In this document: one piece after another, positions 9,901 through 16,862 of the stretch | Layout: each line of letters begins with the position of its first letter | How positions within the stretch are numbered: the first letter of the stretch is position 1 | Virus record (IMG/VR): IMGVR_UViG_3300030098_002125 | Coordinates: 1-22,247 of that record | Length of the DNA: 22,247 nucleotides | Source: a virus | Reading direction: 5' to 3' (one strand) | Notes under the pieces: model-generated | What the model was told of the DNA's origin: nothing | The model's input: the letters and a program-made list of their open reading frames with translations, nothing else | Databases searched by the model: none | Program-made: the position numbers and the translations under genes

Positions 9901-12900
9901 CTTTCCTTAGCAGATATTAATAATTTTTCTACAGCTCCTAGTGAAGGGAATATGGGTTTAACACCATCTTCTTGATAGTTAAATCCTACATCTTTCATTA
10001 GTGTAACTAAACTTGCTTTAACATCTATGCCTCCAGGTATATCATTTATACCTATTTTACTTATAGCTTTTTGTGTTATATAGTCTTGAAAGTCATTATA
10101 AGCATTAGTATTGCTAAATAAATCCCCTGTAGCAGATTCTATTTTTTCTTTTAAAGCAGTAGCTTCATCAAATGATATTACCTTACCATTTTTAGATAGT
10201 ATATTAGGATTTAAAGATTTAATAGCTGATTGTACTTTATCTAAAAATTCTACTACCTCTCCATAGTTTTCTGTTTTATCACCTTCTTTTCTAACTTGTA
10301 GCTTACCTCTTGTAAGTAAGTATTGGTTAATAGCATCTTTAATAGATTCTGCATCATTTATTTTTATACCATGCTCAGAGCCATCTGTAAATAATTCATA
10401 TGCTTGTCTTCTTTGTTGATGTTTTAATAAGTCAGAATAAGACAAACTCCAAACAGGATTTATTAAAGCTAGAGGATCAAATTCCTTAGACTTTTTCCAG
10501 TTATCTCCCCATATATGACTCATTAAAGACTCTGTAGATCTAATAAATTGTTGCTGAGCTTTAGCTATTTGTTCTTTACCTAAATTAACTTCTGAAGCTC
10601 TTAATTGCTGTCCTTCAACTATCCATCCATTTTTTCTTCCCATGCCATACAATACATCAACAGTTTCTCTGATTCTATTATCATTAAAATTAATATTAGT
10701 AACATCAGGCATTACCAATGCACCGTCTTCATTATACCTATTTACATCATATGGTAACTCTAATTCGTCTAGCAAGTTTCTTAAAAAATCTCTTTGTATT
10801 TCTTGTGGCCTATTGACAGATTTTGTTATATTTTTTTCCATCCATTCATCTAGTTCAAAAGACATATTATTAGCTGATAATGTTTTACCATTAAACTTAA
10901 TAGCTGCTAGCTTAGTTACTATATCTAAAGCTTGATCAGGTGTAAAGCTAATTGACTGTACTTCTCCTGTATTTGCTTCATATTCTTCTAATATTCTTTG
11001 AGCTACAGATAGTTTTTCATTTAGAGCTAATGCTTGGTCATATGTTATTTCATTATTTTTAACCATATCAGCTATTTTTTTATTAAAAGAAGTCATTAAA
11101 TCTGCACCACCCATATTATCTGCACCAGATATAGACGATAATATTTCATTAACTTCAAAAAACTCTCTAGTATTATCTAACGATGACTTAATAATATTTC
11201 TAGCGTCTGCATAGTTTTCTAAGTCTGTATTGCCATAATTATTTACTATAGCATTTAAACCTTCAGCATCTGCGCCAAATGTTTTCATACTACCTACAAT
11301 TTTTCTTAATTGACTAGCTTTACTATTAAAGTAATTATCTATATTACCTGTTTCAAATACATTTTTAAATCCTTTAGATCCTATATCTGCATGAAAACTA
11401 TGAGGTCTTCTTGTAAAAAATGCAGCAGTAAATATATTAGCTGCTATTTCTTCTGGTGTTCCTCCTAAAGCTATCTTTGCATTTTCTAGCGATGCTCCAT
11501 TTCTATAAAAATTTTCTAACAATCTAGGAGTATTCATCGCTACTATACCAGCTGCCATTCTAGGAGCAGATTTCATAACATCAGTTCCAAATTCACCAAT
11601 CCAATATTTAGGTGCTTGCATAACAAATTTGCTTCTTATTTCAGAAAGCATTTCTCTCATTATTTGTGTATCTTCATCAGATGTTGCATCTTTAAACCAT
11701 TGCTTTCCACCGCTTATAGTTTTTCCTCTATATTTACCACTTAATTGACTTGTTAAATAGCCATCAGACAACTCATCCATAGCAGTTAACTGCATTCTTA
11801 ATTCTTTATTAGTATATTTATTTAATGGTTTCCAATAAGATTTAAATGAGTTTTTAAACAAAGAGCCTAATCTACCAATATGACTAGCTTGTGTACCACC
11901 CTTTAAGAATGATACTGGTCCCATCATAGAATAATAAAAGCTTTCTTTTACAGCTTCATCCCACCATCTATTATAAGTACTACCTATATTAATATCGTAG
12001 TTTCCTATATATTCAGGCTCTCTATACTCATTATAATCAACACCCATTGTTTTCTTTTGAGCTATTTGAGCACCAACTCTTATAGTTCCTAATCCAAATC
12101 CAATAGCTGCATCATATGCTGCCGCACCAATTATAGCTCCTGCCGCAGGTCCAGCTCCTGGTACTTTTCTACCTAACATAGTTAGTAATGAAAAAGCATC
12201 ATTAGGATTATTCTTACTTACTATTTCAACAGTTTCTTTAGATATAGCTTCTAATATTTCATCATCAGCTATTTGTAATGTCTTCCCTATATTTTCTTTT
12301 ATTTGACTTTTAAATACATCTTGATATACATCTTTAGTAACATTATTTTCTATAGCATTTATTATATTAGAGTCATTTTTAACATTATATGCATCATCTA
12401 TAATCTTACTAGCTTTACCACCCTTTAAGCTCTCTGCTACATCTTTAATACCTTTTTTAAATGGTAGATTATCAGCAGCTTTAATAAGATCATCAGTAGA
12501 CATTTTTGTAGCTAATTTGGCTGCTCCTAAAAGCTTTCCACCAGTTCTAATACTACCCCCTGCAATTCTAACTGCTGGTATTAATGCTGGTAAATTACCT
12601 AGCATACCACCAACTATAGCTCCTGCCTTACCAGATGGAGATAATTGATCCCAATTTCCTGCCGCTCCACCAGCTAACATTTCTTCCCAAGTTTCTTCAC
12701 CAGGTTCAACTTTTTCTAAAAAAGCATCCCTTGCTCCTAATGTTCCAAACGAAGCTTGGTCTAGTGTGTTCCATAGAGCTTGTCCAGCAAAGTCATATAA
12801 AGCGCTTCCTGTAGTTCCTATGTCTACATCTGGTTCATCTACCCACTCACGTCTATTTTTTTTCTCTTCAATGAGTAGTCTTGTTACATAATCTAAGTTG

Positions 12901-12914
12901 TCTATATTTGCCAT
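3990..12914 (-). CDS. Giant protein with two-barrel (DPBB) RNA polymerase motifs; putative virion RNA polymerase, 2974 aa
   Basis: One uninterrupted frame of 2974 codons. Near the N-terminus are Gly/Ala-rich hydrophobic stretches (about 96-133 and 250-287, the latter VPGAGPAAGAIIGAAAYDAA), typical of membrane-active ejected proteins. The core signal is at 2126-2190: N-S-R2128-Q-P2130-x4-G2135-D2136, then ADFDFDKSFNYVAAP with D2177, D2179 and D2181. R-x-P-x4-G-D followed by D-x-D-x-D matches the catalytic barrel of RNAP beta' (NADFDGD), RNA-silencing polymerases (LDGD type) and YonO. The usual Gly is Phe, and crAss-like virion polymerases also lack that Gly as I recall. A candidate beta-type lysine pair is K1781-S-A-N-K1785. 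No T7-type polymerase motifs were seen. The predicted role is Mg-dependent RNA synthesis on early promoters after injection with the genome. The start directly follows the upstream stop, with only a weak SD (AGAAGAAAA). The rest of the protein is unassigned. A degenerate, inactive barrel is the main alternative. Confidence 0.75.
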   Translation of the reverse strand: MANIDNLDYVTRLLIEEKKNRREWVDEPDVDIGTTGSALYDFAGQALWNTLDQASFGTLGARDAFLEKVEPGEETWEEMLAGGAAGNWDQLSPSGKAGAIVGGMLGNLPALIPAVRIAGGSIRTGGKLLGAAKLATKMSTDDLIKAADNLPFKKGIKDVAESLKGGKASKIIDDAYNVKNDSNIINAIENNVTKDVYQDVFKSQIKENIGKTLQIADDEILEAISKETVEIVSKNNPNDAFSLLTMLGRKVPGAGPAAGAIIGAAAYDAAIGFGLGTIRVGAQIAQKKTMGVDYNEYREPEYIGNYDINIGSTYNRWWDEAVKESFYYSMMGPVSFLKGGTQASHIGRLGSLFKNSFKSYWKPLNKYTNKELRMQLTAMDELSDGYLTSQLSGKYRGKTISGGKQWFKDATSDEDTQIMREMLSEIRSKFVMQAPKYWIGEFGTDVMKSAPRMAAGIVAMNTPRLLENFYRNGASLENAKIALGGTPEEIAANIFTAAFFTRRPHSFHADIGSKGFKNVFETGNIDNYFNSKASQLRKIVGSMKTFGADAEGLNAIVNNYGNTDLENYADARNIIKSSLDNTREFFEVNEILSSISGADNMGGADLMTSFNKKIADMVKNNEITYDQALALNEKLSVAQRILEEYEANTGEVQSISFTPDQALDIVTKLAAIKFNGKTLSANNMSFELDEWMEKNITKSVNRPQEIQRDFLRNLLDELELPYDVNRYNEDGALVMPDVTNINFNDNRIRETVDVLYGMGRKNGWIVEGQQLRASEVNLGKEQIAKAQQQFIRSTESLMSHIWGDNWKKSKEFDPLALINPVWSLSYSDLLKHQQRRQAYELFTDGSEHGIKINDAESIKDAINQYLLTRGKLQVRKEGDKTENYGEVVEFLDKVQSAIKSLNPNILSKNGKVISFDEATALKEKIESATGDLFSNTNAYNDFQDYITQKAISKIGINDIPGGIDVKASLVTLMKDVGFNYQEDGVKPIFPSLGAVEKLLISAKESNSISPEMFKRLKEHYEEIVNKVELAKAPVGFDDTVLQAKDGDWIKSLQKSLATGEAAMDNWSNGKARATVDVLDKNLSQMEKDILLIENILMGADNLDTNIKDRYSKQLSELYNNKKATLNLRKTLKTALIENNPYVLRAASKKESDIRNILNMLSYNPKNSDRLEYARQIVKISTDIQSEARQIVLSEANIQDFIKEEISNYNIPEKDIQDKITKLTTAQFSTKYKISTSDLDKIFDIDRTGRIASADINKFAEDVLGDIYRLPETLKSNQQLMSQAFKAVQTLKNLSGDVALDNDNFNKLIVDPIKIRMQSEVMAMNEASRPSQAEMDSDLYSVVSGYFSKIPIKTVKIDIKNNKLHQGYKVIGETSDRGFGGIIKALDPNQDFIYLAERSGVDKNGNVIRDINGNKLLDYNTSLQSGRFKISNAKGKSELYKTDTIEEIKRTNFSQADQVERYRIIPMNESTSIVVRVDKFKGSLHDNIKEQFGKDGLMFKTLEAILDGNVTLEKHANILKKLNNIRNLSNGDDSVVEAIKLTRMILNMPGAIDKVVGVEEIDLNHKYIKNRFKRDKLNETKNGYIPTESNRAKTGVIYKNASSDLYKSVYEDIKDWVTPDANGNFRKLKTLSIDDEAILTDANGNQLGNIFSSLDRATKSLDDKLANKLIDQDTYDREIKRISEVTKSIVDGEMFVSKDFYLASLAMIGLSPKMVRTDINNKVTGFKSGGIKPTITHSVVDIDKSSSTYGRVQEWFGKTAFKYNPLLDDIMKDLKIDAITFKSANKINSIKPKAGEQYNDNNYSGVKGTDNLDQNWDSYITNRANITDPNRLVEIPLEALSLRTISKEHNPLVGANAAVHMANNSGIREWINLDQKINNLNAGIQNSYNNPYFRTGLAQKVFGARADSGDPASINSAISSVLARNGLLLEPWAIKRLNDNLIGYFMNNGNIAGGQVENGSLDVMTADMGNLDITVRSKVGDRPTVQYFGEFLPSYFAAQKKFIPSDNPATNTAHNAIIQRVSYTAENGSSRTADAYFFNVDRKKYLQVEGRYIDESGNLIDIDTRTILKGDKKANKKTYDNAIKKESDALSQKDANGDLLIDTHTTLNDANLIIKEFDKNMAIGMLNSRQPRNMMGDVVISKMAVEEVGGVKRSHVDKNSGNVSRMNHSDAIKPQDADFDFDKSFNYVAAPGRFWREAGRIGGYIEGTNNIDGKINEIFDPNIDSPNSYANTIVNLFDADPTTDMLVTEVNNAKGQFVKMHQTATYLSNMFRRNSTVLTMETNRLGPKVKTMELRLNTGAKYITTVDNIGKLAIKFIDIYDKLPSKFDASFEAITDMQTKVMFGADGIFELGYRNEKGDFIKIQSDDFNVDAPANRPIVEAVRNRLIVPLNKYLKYNQGMETDPSGQSRAASLESYNNAFVEFVKKTILPTQKWGIDPRIDMQPGLQAAKDYFANSSNPYDIAMKSMHELYQNKLNSEGGSSQARSTQDEIIEYLENGYANIPGTTATERYNKMFNMALNEFVADESKYLKIIDLKTRETALEFEIDKLKRFEKSTEPSKELESLNKKLARVQDLRIMMEESASYMMGEEFNKPPKTVPVKFSRVGDYKNYEKVPVVIINPVGKIKEVIRPGRRNVQVIGSKDKAIKNGRRFEVTNGEEQRGLRVLFEAFAGLPVIRDNNNVMKRISSYEANTYIKEKYNKIISEVIKLNDKRTAERTSIEDYVIERRQALYDNIFNNLELSDVERKAIILRMLVPNVSNNRISIRSITDNQSKKAVFDYVYTQNSLHEPIMGLLASIGSGEFKPKSGYKDFANELLDDINFLKNAHFMSAQNPNVNVDYITSNMYTEPASLDGFMTSQKYLNQDIFNKRDVQDKIQKDAARVMIDYATSGKSVDPVILYKASKVMEAANIPIDKQWGKTEYVQGKDGNLRNFGTKKVFVSEVDAINNKDMGERKGIRQDVTSMVRDKFSCYKSK
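6372..6386 (-). other. Codons of the D-x-D-x-D catalytic motif
   Basis: GAT TTT GAC TTT GAC on the minus strand encodes D2177-F-D-F-D2181 of the giant protein. In the DPBB RNA polymerase superfamily the three Asp residues hold the catalytic Mg ion. The flanking residues (ADFDFDKSF) follow the beta' pattern ADFDGDQMA apart from the Gly. Confidence 0.7.
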
Positions 12915-13889
12915 TTATTTATTTTCTTCTAATAATTGTATTAATTCTGGTAATGTTGTGTACCCATTTTCTATCAAAGGTGTAATATTTGCACTACTCA
13001 ATATACCCCTTTGTTCATCTCTAAACTTTACAATATCATCTGCTTCTTCTTCTATTTGATTAAGAGGCGCTAATATAGCTTTTAAAGAATCTCTTTCTGC
13101 ATAAGCCTCAGACAATCTATCTTGTGTAGCGCCAATAGTATTGCCAGGTCCTATTCTTTTATTGACTGGATCCCAATTTAACTTTCTGTTTTCTATTTTT
13201 TCCATACCATCGCCATAAACATAATCAAACATTCCTGCTGGTACTTGCATAGCTAGCTTAGTTAAAGCTGGTATGGCTGCTGAAAAGAAAGGTATAGCTG
13301 TTTCATCTTCATCCCAACCAGTTACCTTAGAAACTGTTTTAGGATTTACAAATCCTAATGTTAATGCTTGAGCAGCAGGTAAAAAAGGTGATAGGATTTG
13401 ATCTACTTTATACAATGGATTATCTTTATCCCACCCTACTATTGTAGATCTTTCGTCAAAACTTTTTCTTTCTGATGATATAACATTCTGTAAATTTAAT
13501 ATTCTTTTGTTAACAATATCAATATCATCTTCTAATGCTTCTTGTTTTATTCTATGTTGCTTTACTCCTTCAACTACATCTTTACCAAACAATTCCTCAT
13601 CTTGCATTACAGATTTTTCATATATATTTTTAAGAGTATTCAATATAACTTCATTACTATAATCTTTAGAAAACATATATTGATTGCTTTCAGGATTGCC
13701 TTTTTCTTGAATCATAGTTTGCATCATAGTAGTATTGATTTGCTCTCTTAGTCCTAAAGCATCTACAACATCTGATACAGGCGCTGATATTGTAGCTCCT
13801 TCTATAAACCCTGATGTTAGATATTTATTTTTATCTTCAAAAGTAGGCATGCTATTTAATTCATTCATTATTACATCTGTCAACTGCAT
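12915..13889 (-). CDS. Helical internal-virion / ejection-type protein, 324 aa
   Basis: This gene directly precedes the giant gene and its stop abuts that ATG. The first 140 residues are mostly helical and polar. Residues about 115-145 form a likely coiled coil (EALEDDIDIVNKRILNLQNV). A moderately hydrophobic stretch at about 160-225 (SPFLPAAQALTLGF, IPFFSAAIPALTKLAMQVPAG) could insert into or contact membrane, and a second coiled-coil-like region follows at about 260-300. No signal peptide, lytic transglycosylase or catalytic motif is visible. Order in the operon and composition resemble the ejection proteins of T7 (gp14-16), P22 (gp7/16/20) and N4. That is an analogy, since I see no sequence homology. 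AGGA lies about 11 nt before the start. Confidence 0.65.
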   Translation of the reverse strand: MQLTDVIMNELNSMPTFEDKNKYLTSGFIEGATISAPVSDVVDALGLREQINTTMMQTMIQEKGNPESNQYMFSKDYSNEVILNTLKNIYEKSVMQDEELFGKDVVEGVKQHRIKQEALEDDIDIVNKRILNLQNVISSERKSFDERSTIVGWDKDNPLYKVDQILSPFLPAAQALTLGFVNPKTVSKVTGWDEDETAIPFFSAAIPALTKLAMQVPAGMFDYVYGDGMEKIENRKLNWDPVNKRIGPGNTIGATQDRLSEAYAERDSLKAILAPLNQIEEEADDIVKFRDEQRGILSSANITPLIENGYTTLPELIQLLEENK

Positions 13890-13891
13890 AT

Positions 13892-15142
13892 CTATTCTAT
13901 TCCTAATTTTCTAAGTTGATTATCTATATCCACACCAGTATTTAAACTATCTAAATCGCTAGGCTCTATTTGATCATTTTCTGTAAAGCCACCTAACATA
14001 TCATTGCCTTGTATTTTTTTAATTTGTGTAGCAAAATCATCAAAAGATACACTAAACCCAAAAAAATCTTGAGCTACTTTTTCTATTTTATCAGCTATAA
14101 GCTTTTGATTAGCATTTTTCTTATTAAGTCTAGCATAATTCTTATAAGCTTCGTCTATTAGATTATAAAAAGCTGAATAGTCAGGTTGTATATATGTATT
14201 GCCCTCTTTTACGCCTTTTGCAAGTTGAAGCATTTCAGTATAGTCATTCCAAAATGGTAAATCTAAACTAATTTTTTGTTGCATTAGAGTAGATAAGCTT
14301 GCTTCTATATTAACTTTTATTTCATCTGCTTTTTGTGCCGAAGCAATTCTTTGATCTTCAGGTAAAGTTTCATCATTGGCTATACTACTAAGCGCAATAA
14401 AGTGATTGTACCCGCTTTTTATTCTTGCATTCTCAACAAATCTTCCTGTTTGCTCTGTTTCGCTTAACTTTCCTTTGTCTGTATATAAATTAAGCTTTTG
14501 TTTTTGTATATCTACTGCTAATTTTCGCTTGTTTAATTCATCTATAACAGCGCCCATAGAGCCTTTATGTTTAGCTTGTATTCCTTCAAAAAAAGCTTCT
14601 TGACTAACTCCTTTTAATTCAGGTCTTGAGTTTATGTATTCTTTAAACTTTTTATCAGAAAAATCTCCTACATCCCAAAGCTCTGGATCTATACCACCTT
14701 CATAAGAATGAGCCATTCCTGTATAAAAGTCTTTAATTAAATCTGTTTGTTGAATCTTTGATTTTAAATCTTGATTTATTGATCTATATCCAGCTAGTTG
14801 TTCTTTTTTAGCTTTTGCTATTTTAGTATAATCAGCTACAGTATTGCCTGTTAAATTATCAAGAACACTTAAAACATTATTACTTTGTTCTGAGTCATTT
14901 AATTTATAAATAGTATTAGTAGCATCTTCGTAAAACTTTATATTTTGATTAATTTCATTTTGTATTTTAGCAGACTCTCCTTCAGTGTATTTAATTATAC
15001 TATCTAATACTTTTAAATTATTAGCATCTCTTGCTTGTTGACTAGCTAGCTCTATTTCTTTAGTCTTTGCGCTTGCAGCAAAACCTGCTTGTGCAATATC
15101 TGATAACATAGCTAATGCTTGTAGTGCTTCTGAGTTTCCCAT
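13892..15142 (-). CDS. Helical, coiled-coil virion protein, 416 aa (putative ejection protein)
   Basis: The start overlaps the upstream stop by one base (TAATG) and has GGAGA at good spacing. The N-terminus is Ala/Ser-rich (SEALQALAMLSDIAQAGFAASAKTKEIELASQQ), a pattern seen at the start of many phage internal virion proteins where a short amphipathic helix leads into a long coiled coil. Residues about 35-135 are strongly helical with regular Asn, Lys and Glu. The middle (about 150-185) has a more mixed stretch around EGGIDPELWDVGDFSD. The C-terminus is acidic. No enzyme motif was found. Its likely role is an internal core or DNA-ejection component working with the neighbouring helical proteins and the giant polymerase. 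Position and composition support this, without a recognised family. Confidence 0.65.
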   Translation of the reverse strand: MGNSEALQALAMLSDIAQAGFAASAKTKEIELASQQARDANNLKVLDSIIKYTEGESAKIQNEINQNIKFYEDATNTIYKLNDSEQSNNVLSVLDNLTGNTVADYTKIAKAKKEQLAGYRSINQDLKSKIQQTDLIKDFYTGMAHSYEGGIDPELWDVGDFSDKKFKEYINSRPELKGVSQEAFFEGIQAKHKGSMGAVIDELNKRKLAVDIQKQKLNLYTDKGKLSETEQTGRFVENARIKSGYNHFIALSSIANDETLPEDQRIASAQKADEIKVNIEASLSTLMQQKISLDLPFWNDYTEMLQLAKGVKEGNTYIQPDYSAFYNLIDEAYKNYARLNKKNANQKLIADKIEKVAQDFFGFSVSFDDFATQIKKIQGNDMLGGFTENDQIEPSDLDSLNTGVDIDNQLRKLGIE

Positions 15143-16038
15143 TATACATCTCCTTCATAATTCTGCAACCAACTATCAAAAGGATTAGCCATAGAGTCTG
15201 CAGGTTTTCCTGTAGCTGAAGTGTAATCCATAAATAACTGAGTTCTTTCTTTTCTTGCTTGATCAAGTAAGGCTTGTTCTTGTTGTTTTTTACCAAATTC
15301 TATTCTTTCTAAAGAAGTTTCATAATCTTGTTGCATCCTTTTCATATTGTCCCTGCTTAGATTATTAGCTGTTCCTGAAAATGCTAAATTAGATTGGCTT
15401 ATAGCTTGATCTGTAGATGTCCTTAAATCTTGATAGTTTCTTCTAAATCCAGTTGTTTGGTCATCTATTTGAAATTGTGTTTCTTGTTCTAATTCTCCAC
15501 CTGGCCCTAAAACTCTTTGTGCTCTTCGTGCTAAATCAGCAGTACCTGTTTGTAAAAGATCTTCAGCTTGTGCTTCTAATCGAGTTTCATCACTATCTCC
15601 TTTAGTAAACCAGCCAGATCCATACATAGGAAATACATGCGCAGCAACAGAATTTTCTCCAAACCAAAAATCAGCAGCATCGTCATCCCAAGCCGAAGAT
15701 ATAACAGGAGGAGTACCCCCTGGAAGATTGCCACCAAGTATTGTATCAACACTATCATAAATATCTTGTAAACCTTCAACAATACTGCTATGATGAGCTG
15801 GATGACCTGCTGGCCAATGATCTTTTTTCCATCCTCCAATAGCACTTCCATGATATTCTTTTAATCCTGTACTAGGATTTGTAGTGCCTGCTCCCATTGA
15901 TTTAATTATAGGAGTGGCTAAGCTCTTTCCCAATCTATCATATAGAGATGCTTCCATATTATTAACATGAGCAGGACTGCCATCTATATTCCTTATCTTT
16001 GTATCGCCAAATCTTCCTTTGTTTGCTAATTTATTCAT
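15142..16038 (-). CDS. Virion protein with His/Trp-rich centre and helical C-terminus, 298 aa
   Basis: Starts after AAGGAGA at short spacing and ends in a TAATG overlap with the 416-aa gene. The first 150 residues are Gly/Trp/His-rich and look globular: GGWKKDHWPAGHPAHHSS (about 68-85) holds four His within ten residues and might bind metal. FWFGENS and FPMYGSGWF follow. Residues about 150-275 are helical, including a segment (QSNLAFSGTANNLSRDNMKR, about 215-234) with the Ala-Phe-Ser-Gly pattern that recurs in internal proteins of marine podovirus-like phages, and a Lys/Gln/Glu-rich coiled coil. The role is probably an internal virion or tail-adaptor component between the tail genes and the ejection proteins. 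The family is not recognised. Two hydrophobic frames inside this gene are shadows. Confidence 0.65.
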   Translation of the reverse strand: MNKLANKGRFGDTKIRNIDGSPAHVNNMEASLYDRLGKSLATPIIKSMGAGTTNPSTGLKEYHGSAIGGWKKDHWPAGHPAHHSSIVEGLQDIYDSVDTILGGNLPGGTPPVISSAWDDDAADFWFGENSVAAHVFPMYGSGWFTKGDSDETRLEAQAEDLLQTGTADLARRAQRVLGPGGELEQETQFQIDDQTTGFRRNYQDLRTSTDQAISQSNLAFSGTANNLSRDNMKRMQQDYETSLERIEFGKKQQEQALLDQARKERTQLFMDYTSATGKPADSMANPFDSWLQNYEGDV

Positions 16039-16046
16039 AATTCTCC

Positions 16047-16730
16047 TTAATCAAATATAGCATCTAATCCTGTCAATGCTAAAGATCCTACACCTCCTAT
16101 AACATTTAATCCAGGAATCAAGCTCATACCTGCTAGTGCTGTTCTTCCTACTGATAATCCTTTATCTACTTCAGATTTTTTATCAAAGTTTTGATACATA
16201 TCGTATAAGCTTGCTCCAAAGCCTAAAGCTCCTGCTGCTTGTCCAAAAGTCACACCGCCTAATCCTGCTTTACTAGTAGTTGTTGTAGTTAACTCAGGCA
16301 TTCCTGCACCTACAACTTTAGAAGCGCTTGTAGTTTCTTGTCCAGGCATAATAGGATTAGACATAAAATTATCTATTTTAGAATAAGAATTTGCAACATT
16401 ACTTTCATTAGATATTAATGATTTAGCTTTAGTAAGCTCAGGAGTACCTTCTTCTAATGTAGGATTTATCATTACCCTTTTACTAGCAGGAGTAAAAAAT
16501 CTTTCAAACATTCCTGCTTTCATATATTCAGGGTTCATATCAAATAAACCAGTAGCCATTAATTCTTTGGTTTTTAAATTCTGAGTTCCAGAATATATAT
16601 CTATTAAATTCTTGCCTATTGTTAATCCAGCTTGTTTCTTTTTAGCTTTGTTCATTTCTAGCTCTTCTAACTCATCTCTCAATAATTTAAATTGATATTG
16701 ATAATCTGGATTTGATCCTAAAGTTGCCAT
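16047..16730 (-). CDS. Small internal-virion-type protein with glycine-rich C-terminal helices, 227 aa
   Basis: Preceded by AAAGGAAG and separated by only 8 nt from the next gene. Residues 10-35 form an acidic then basic helix (LLRDELEELEMNKAKKKQAG). The middle is Ser/Thr-rich and low complexity (ELTTTTTSKAG, about 146-155). The C-terminal 70 residues contain two Gly/Ala-rich hydrophobic segments: VTFGQAAGALGFGASLYDMY (160-179) and ALAGMSLIPGLNVIGGVGSL (198-217). The glycine spacing fits a helical hairpin that packs in or against a membrane, as proposed for small ejection proteins such as T7 gp14. A holin is a weaker alternative, because the long polar N-terminus and the operon position favour a virion protein. 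Confidence 0.65.
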   Translation of the reverse strand: MATLGSNPDYQYQFKLLRDELEELEMNKAKKKQAGLTIGKNLIDIYSGTQNLKTKELMATGLFDMNPEYMKAGMFERFFTPASKRVMINPTLEEGTPELTKAKSLISNESNVANSYSKIDNFMSNPIMPGQETTSASKVVGAGMPELTTTTTSKAGLGGVTFGQAAGALGFGASLYDMYQNFDKKSEVDKGLSVGRTALAGMSLIPGLNVIGGVGSLALTGLDAIFD

Positions 16731-16748
16731 GTCTTCCTTTCTTGTGCG

Positions 16749-16862
16749 TTACTGCGCATTAATCCAATCTATTATTTCATTTATTTTATCAATTAACTCT
16801 GATATTATTAAACTATTCTCATCATCACCTAATAAATCTTTATTTGTATCTAATTTATCCAA
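16749..16862 (-). CDS. Small acidic protein with TTG start, 37 aa
   Basis: This frame fills what would otherwise be a gap between the fibre gene and the 227-aa gene. It starts at TTG (16860-16862), which overlaps the fibre stop by 8 nt, and has GGAGG exactly 6 nt upstream. It ends at TAA 16749-16751. The peptide is acidic (DKLDTNKDLLGDDENS) and closes with an amphipathic helix (ISELIDKINEIIDWINAQ). No ATG start exists in this frame here. The SD spacing, the coupling and the lack of stops support it. Function is unknown; a fibre chaperone or small assembly factor would fit the location but is a guess. Confidence 0.6.
   Translation of the reverse strand: MDKLDTNKDLLGDDENSLIISELIDKINEIIDWINAQ

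Noticed and set aside
3990-12914. T7/N4-type single-subunit polymerase identity for the giant protein
   Set aside because: N4 virion polymerase has a similar size, but no T7-family motif set (such as the catalytic H-D motif in context) was recognised, whereas the DxDxD barrel pattern is clear.
15060-15296. 78-aa minus-strand frame across the 416/298-aa junction
   Set aside because: It overlaps two well-supported genes with strong SDs, and its composition is irregular.
15576-15851. Very hydrophobic 91-aa frame inside the 298-aa gene, considered as an overprinted holin
   Set aside because: The SD is weak, the hydrophobic residues are spread evenly rather than in defined spans with charged turns, and the frame is explained by the codon pattern of the host gene.
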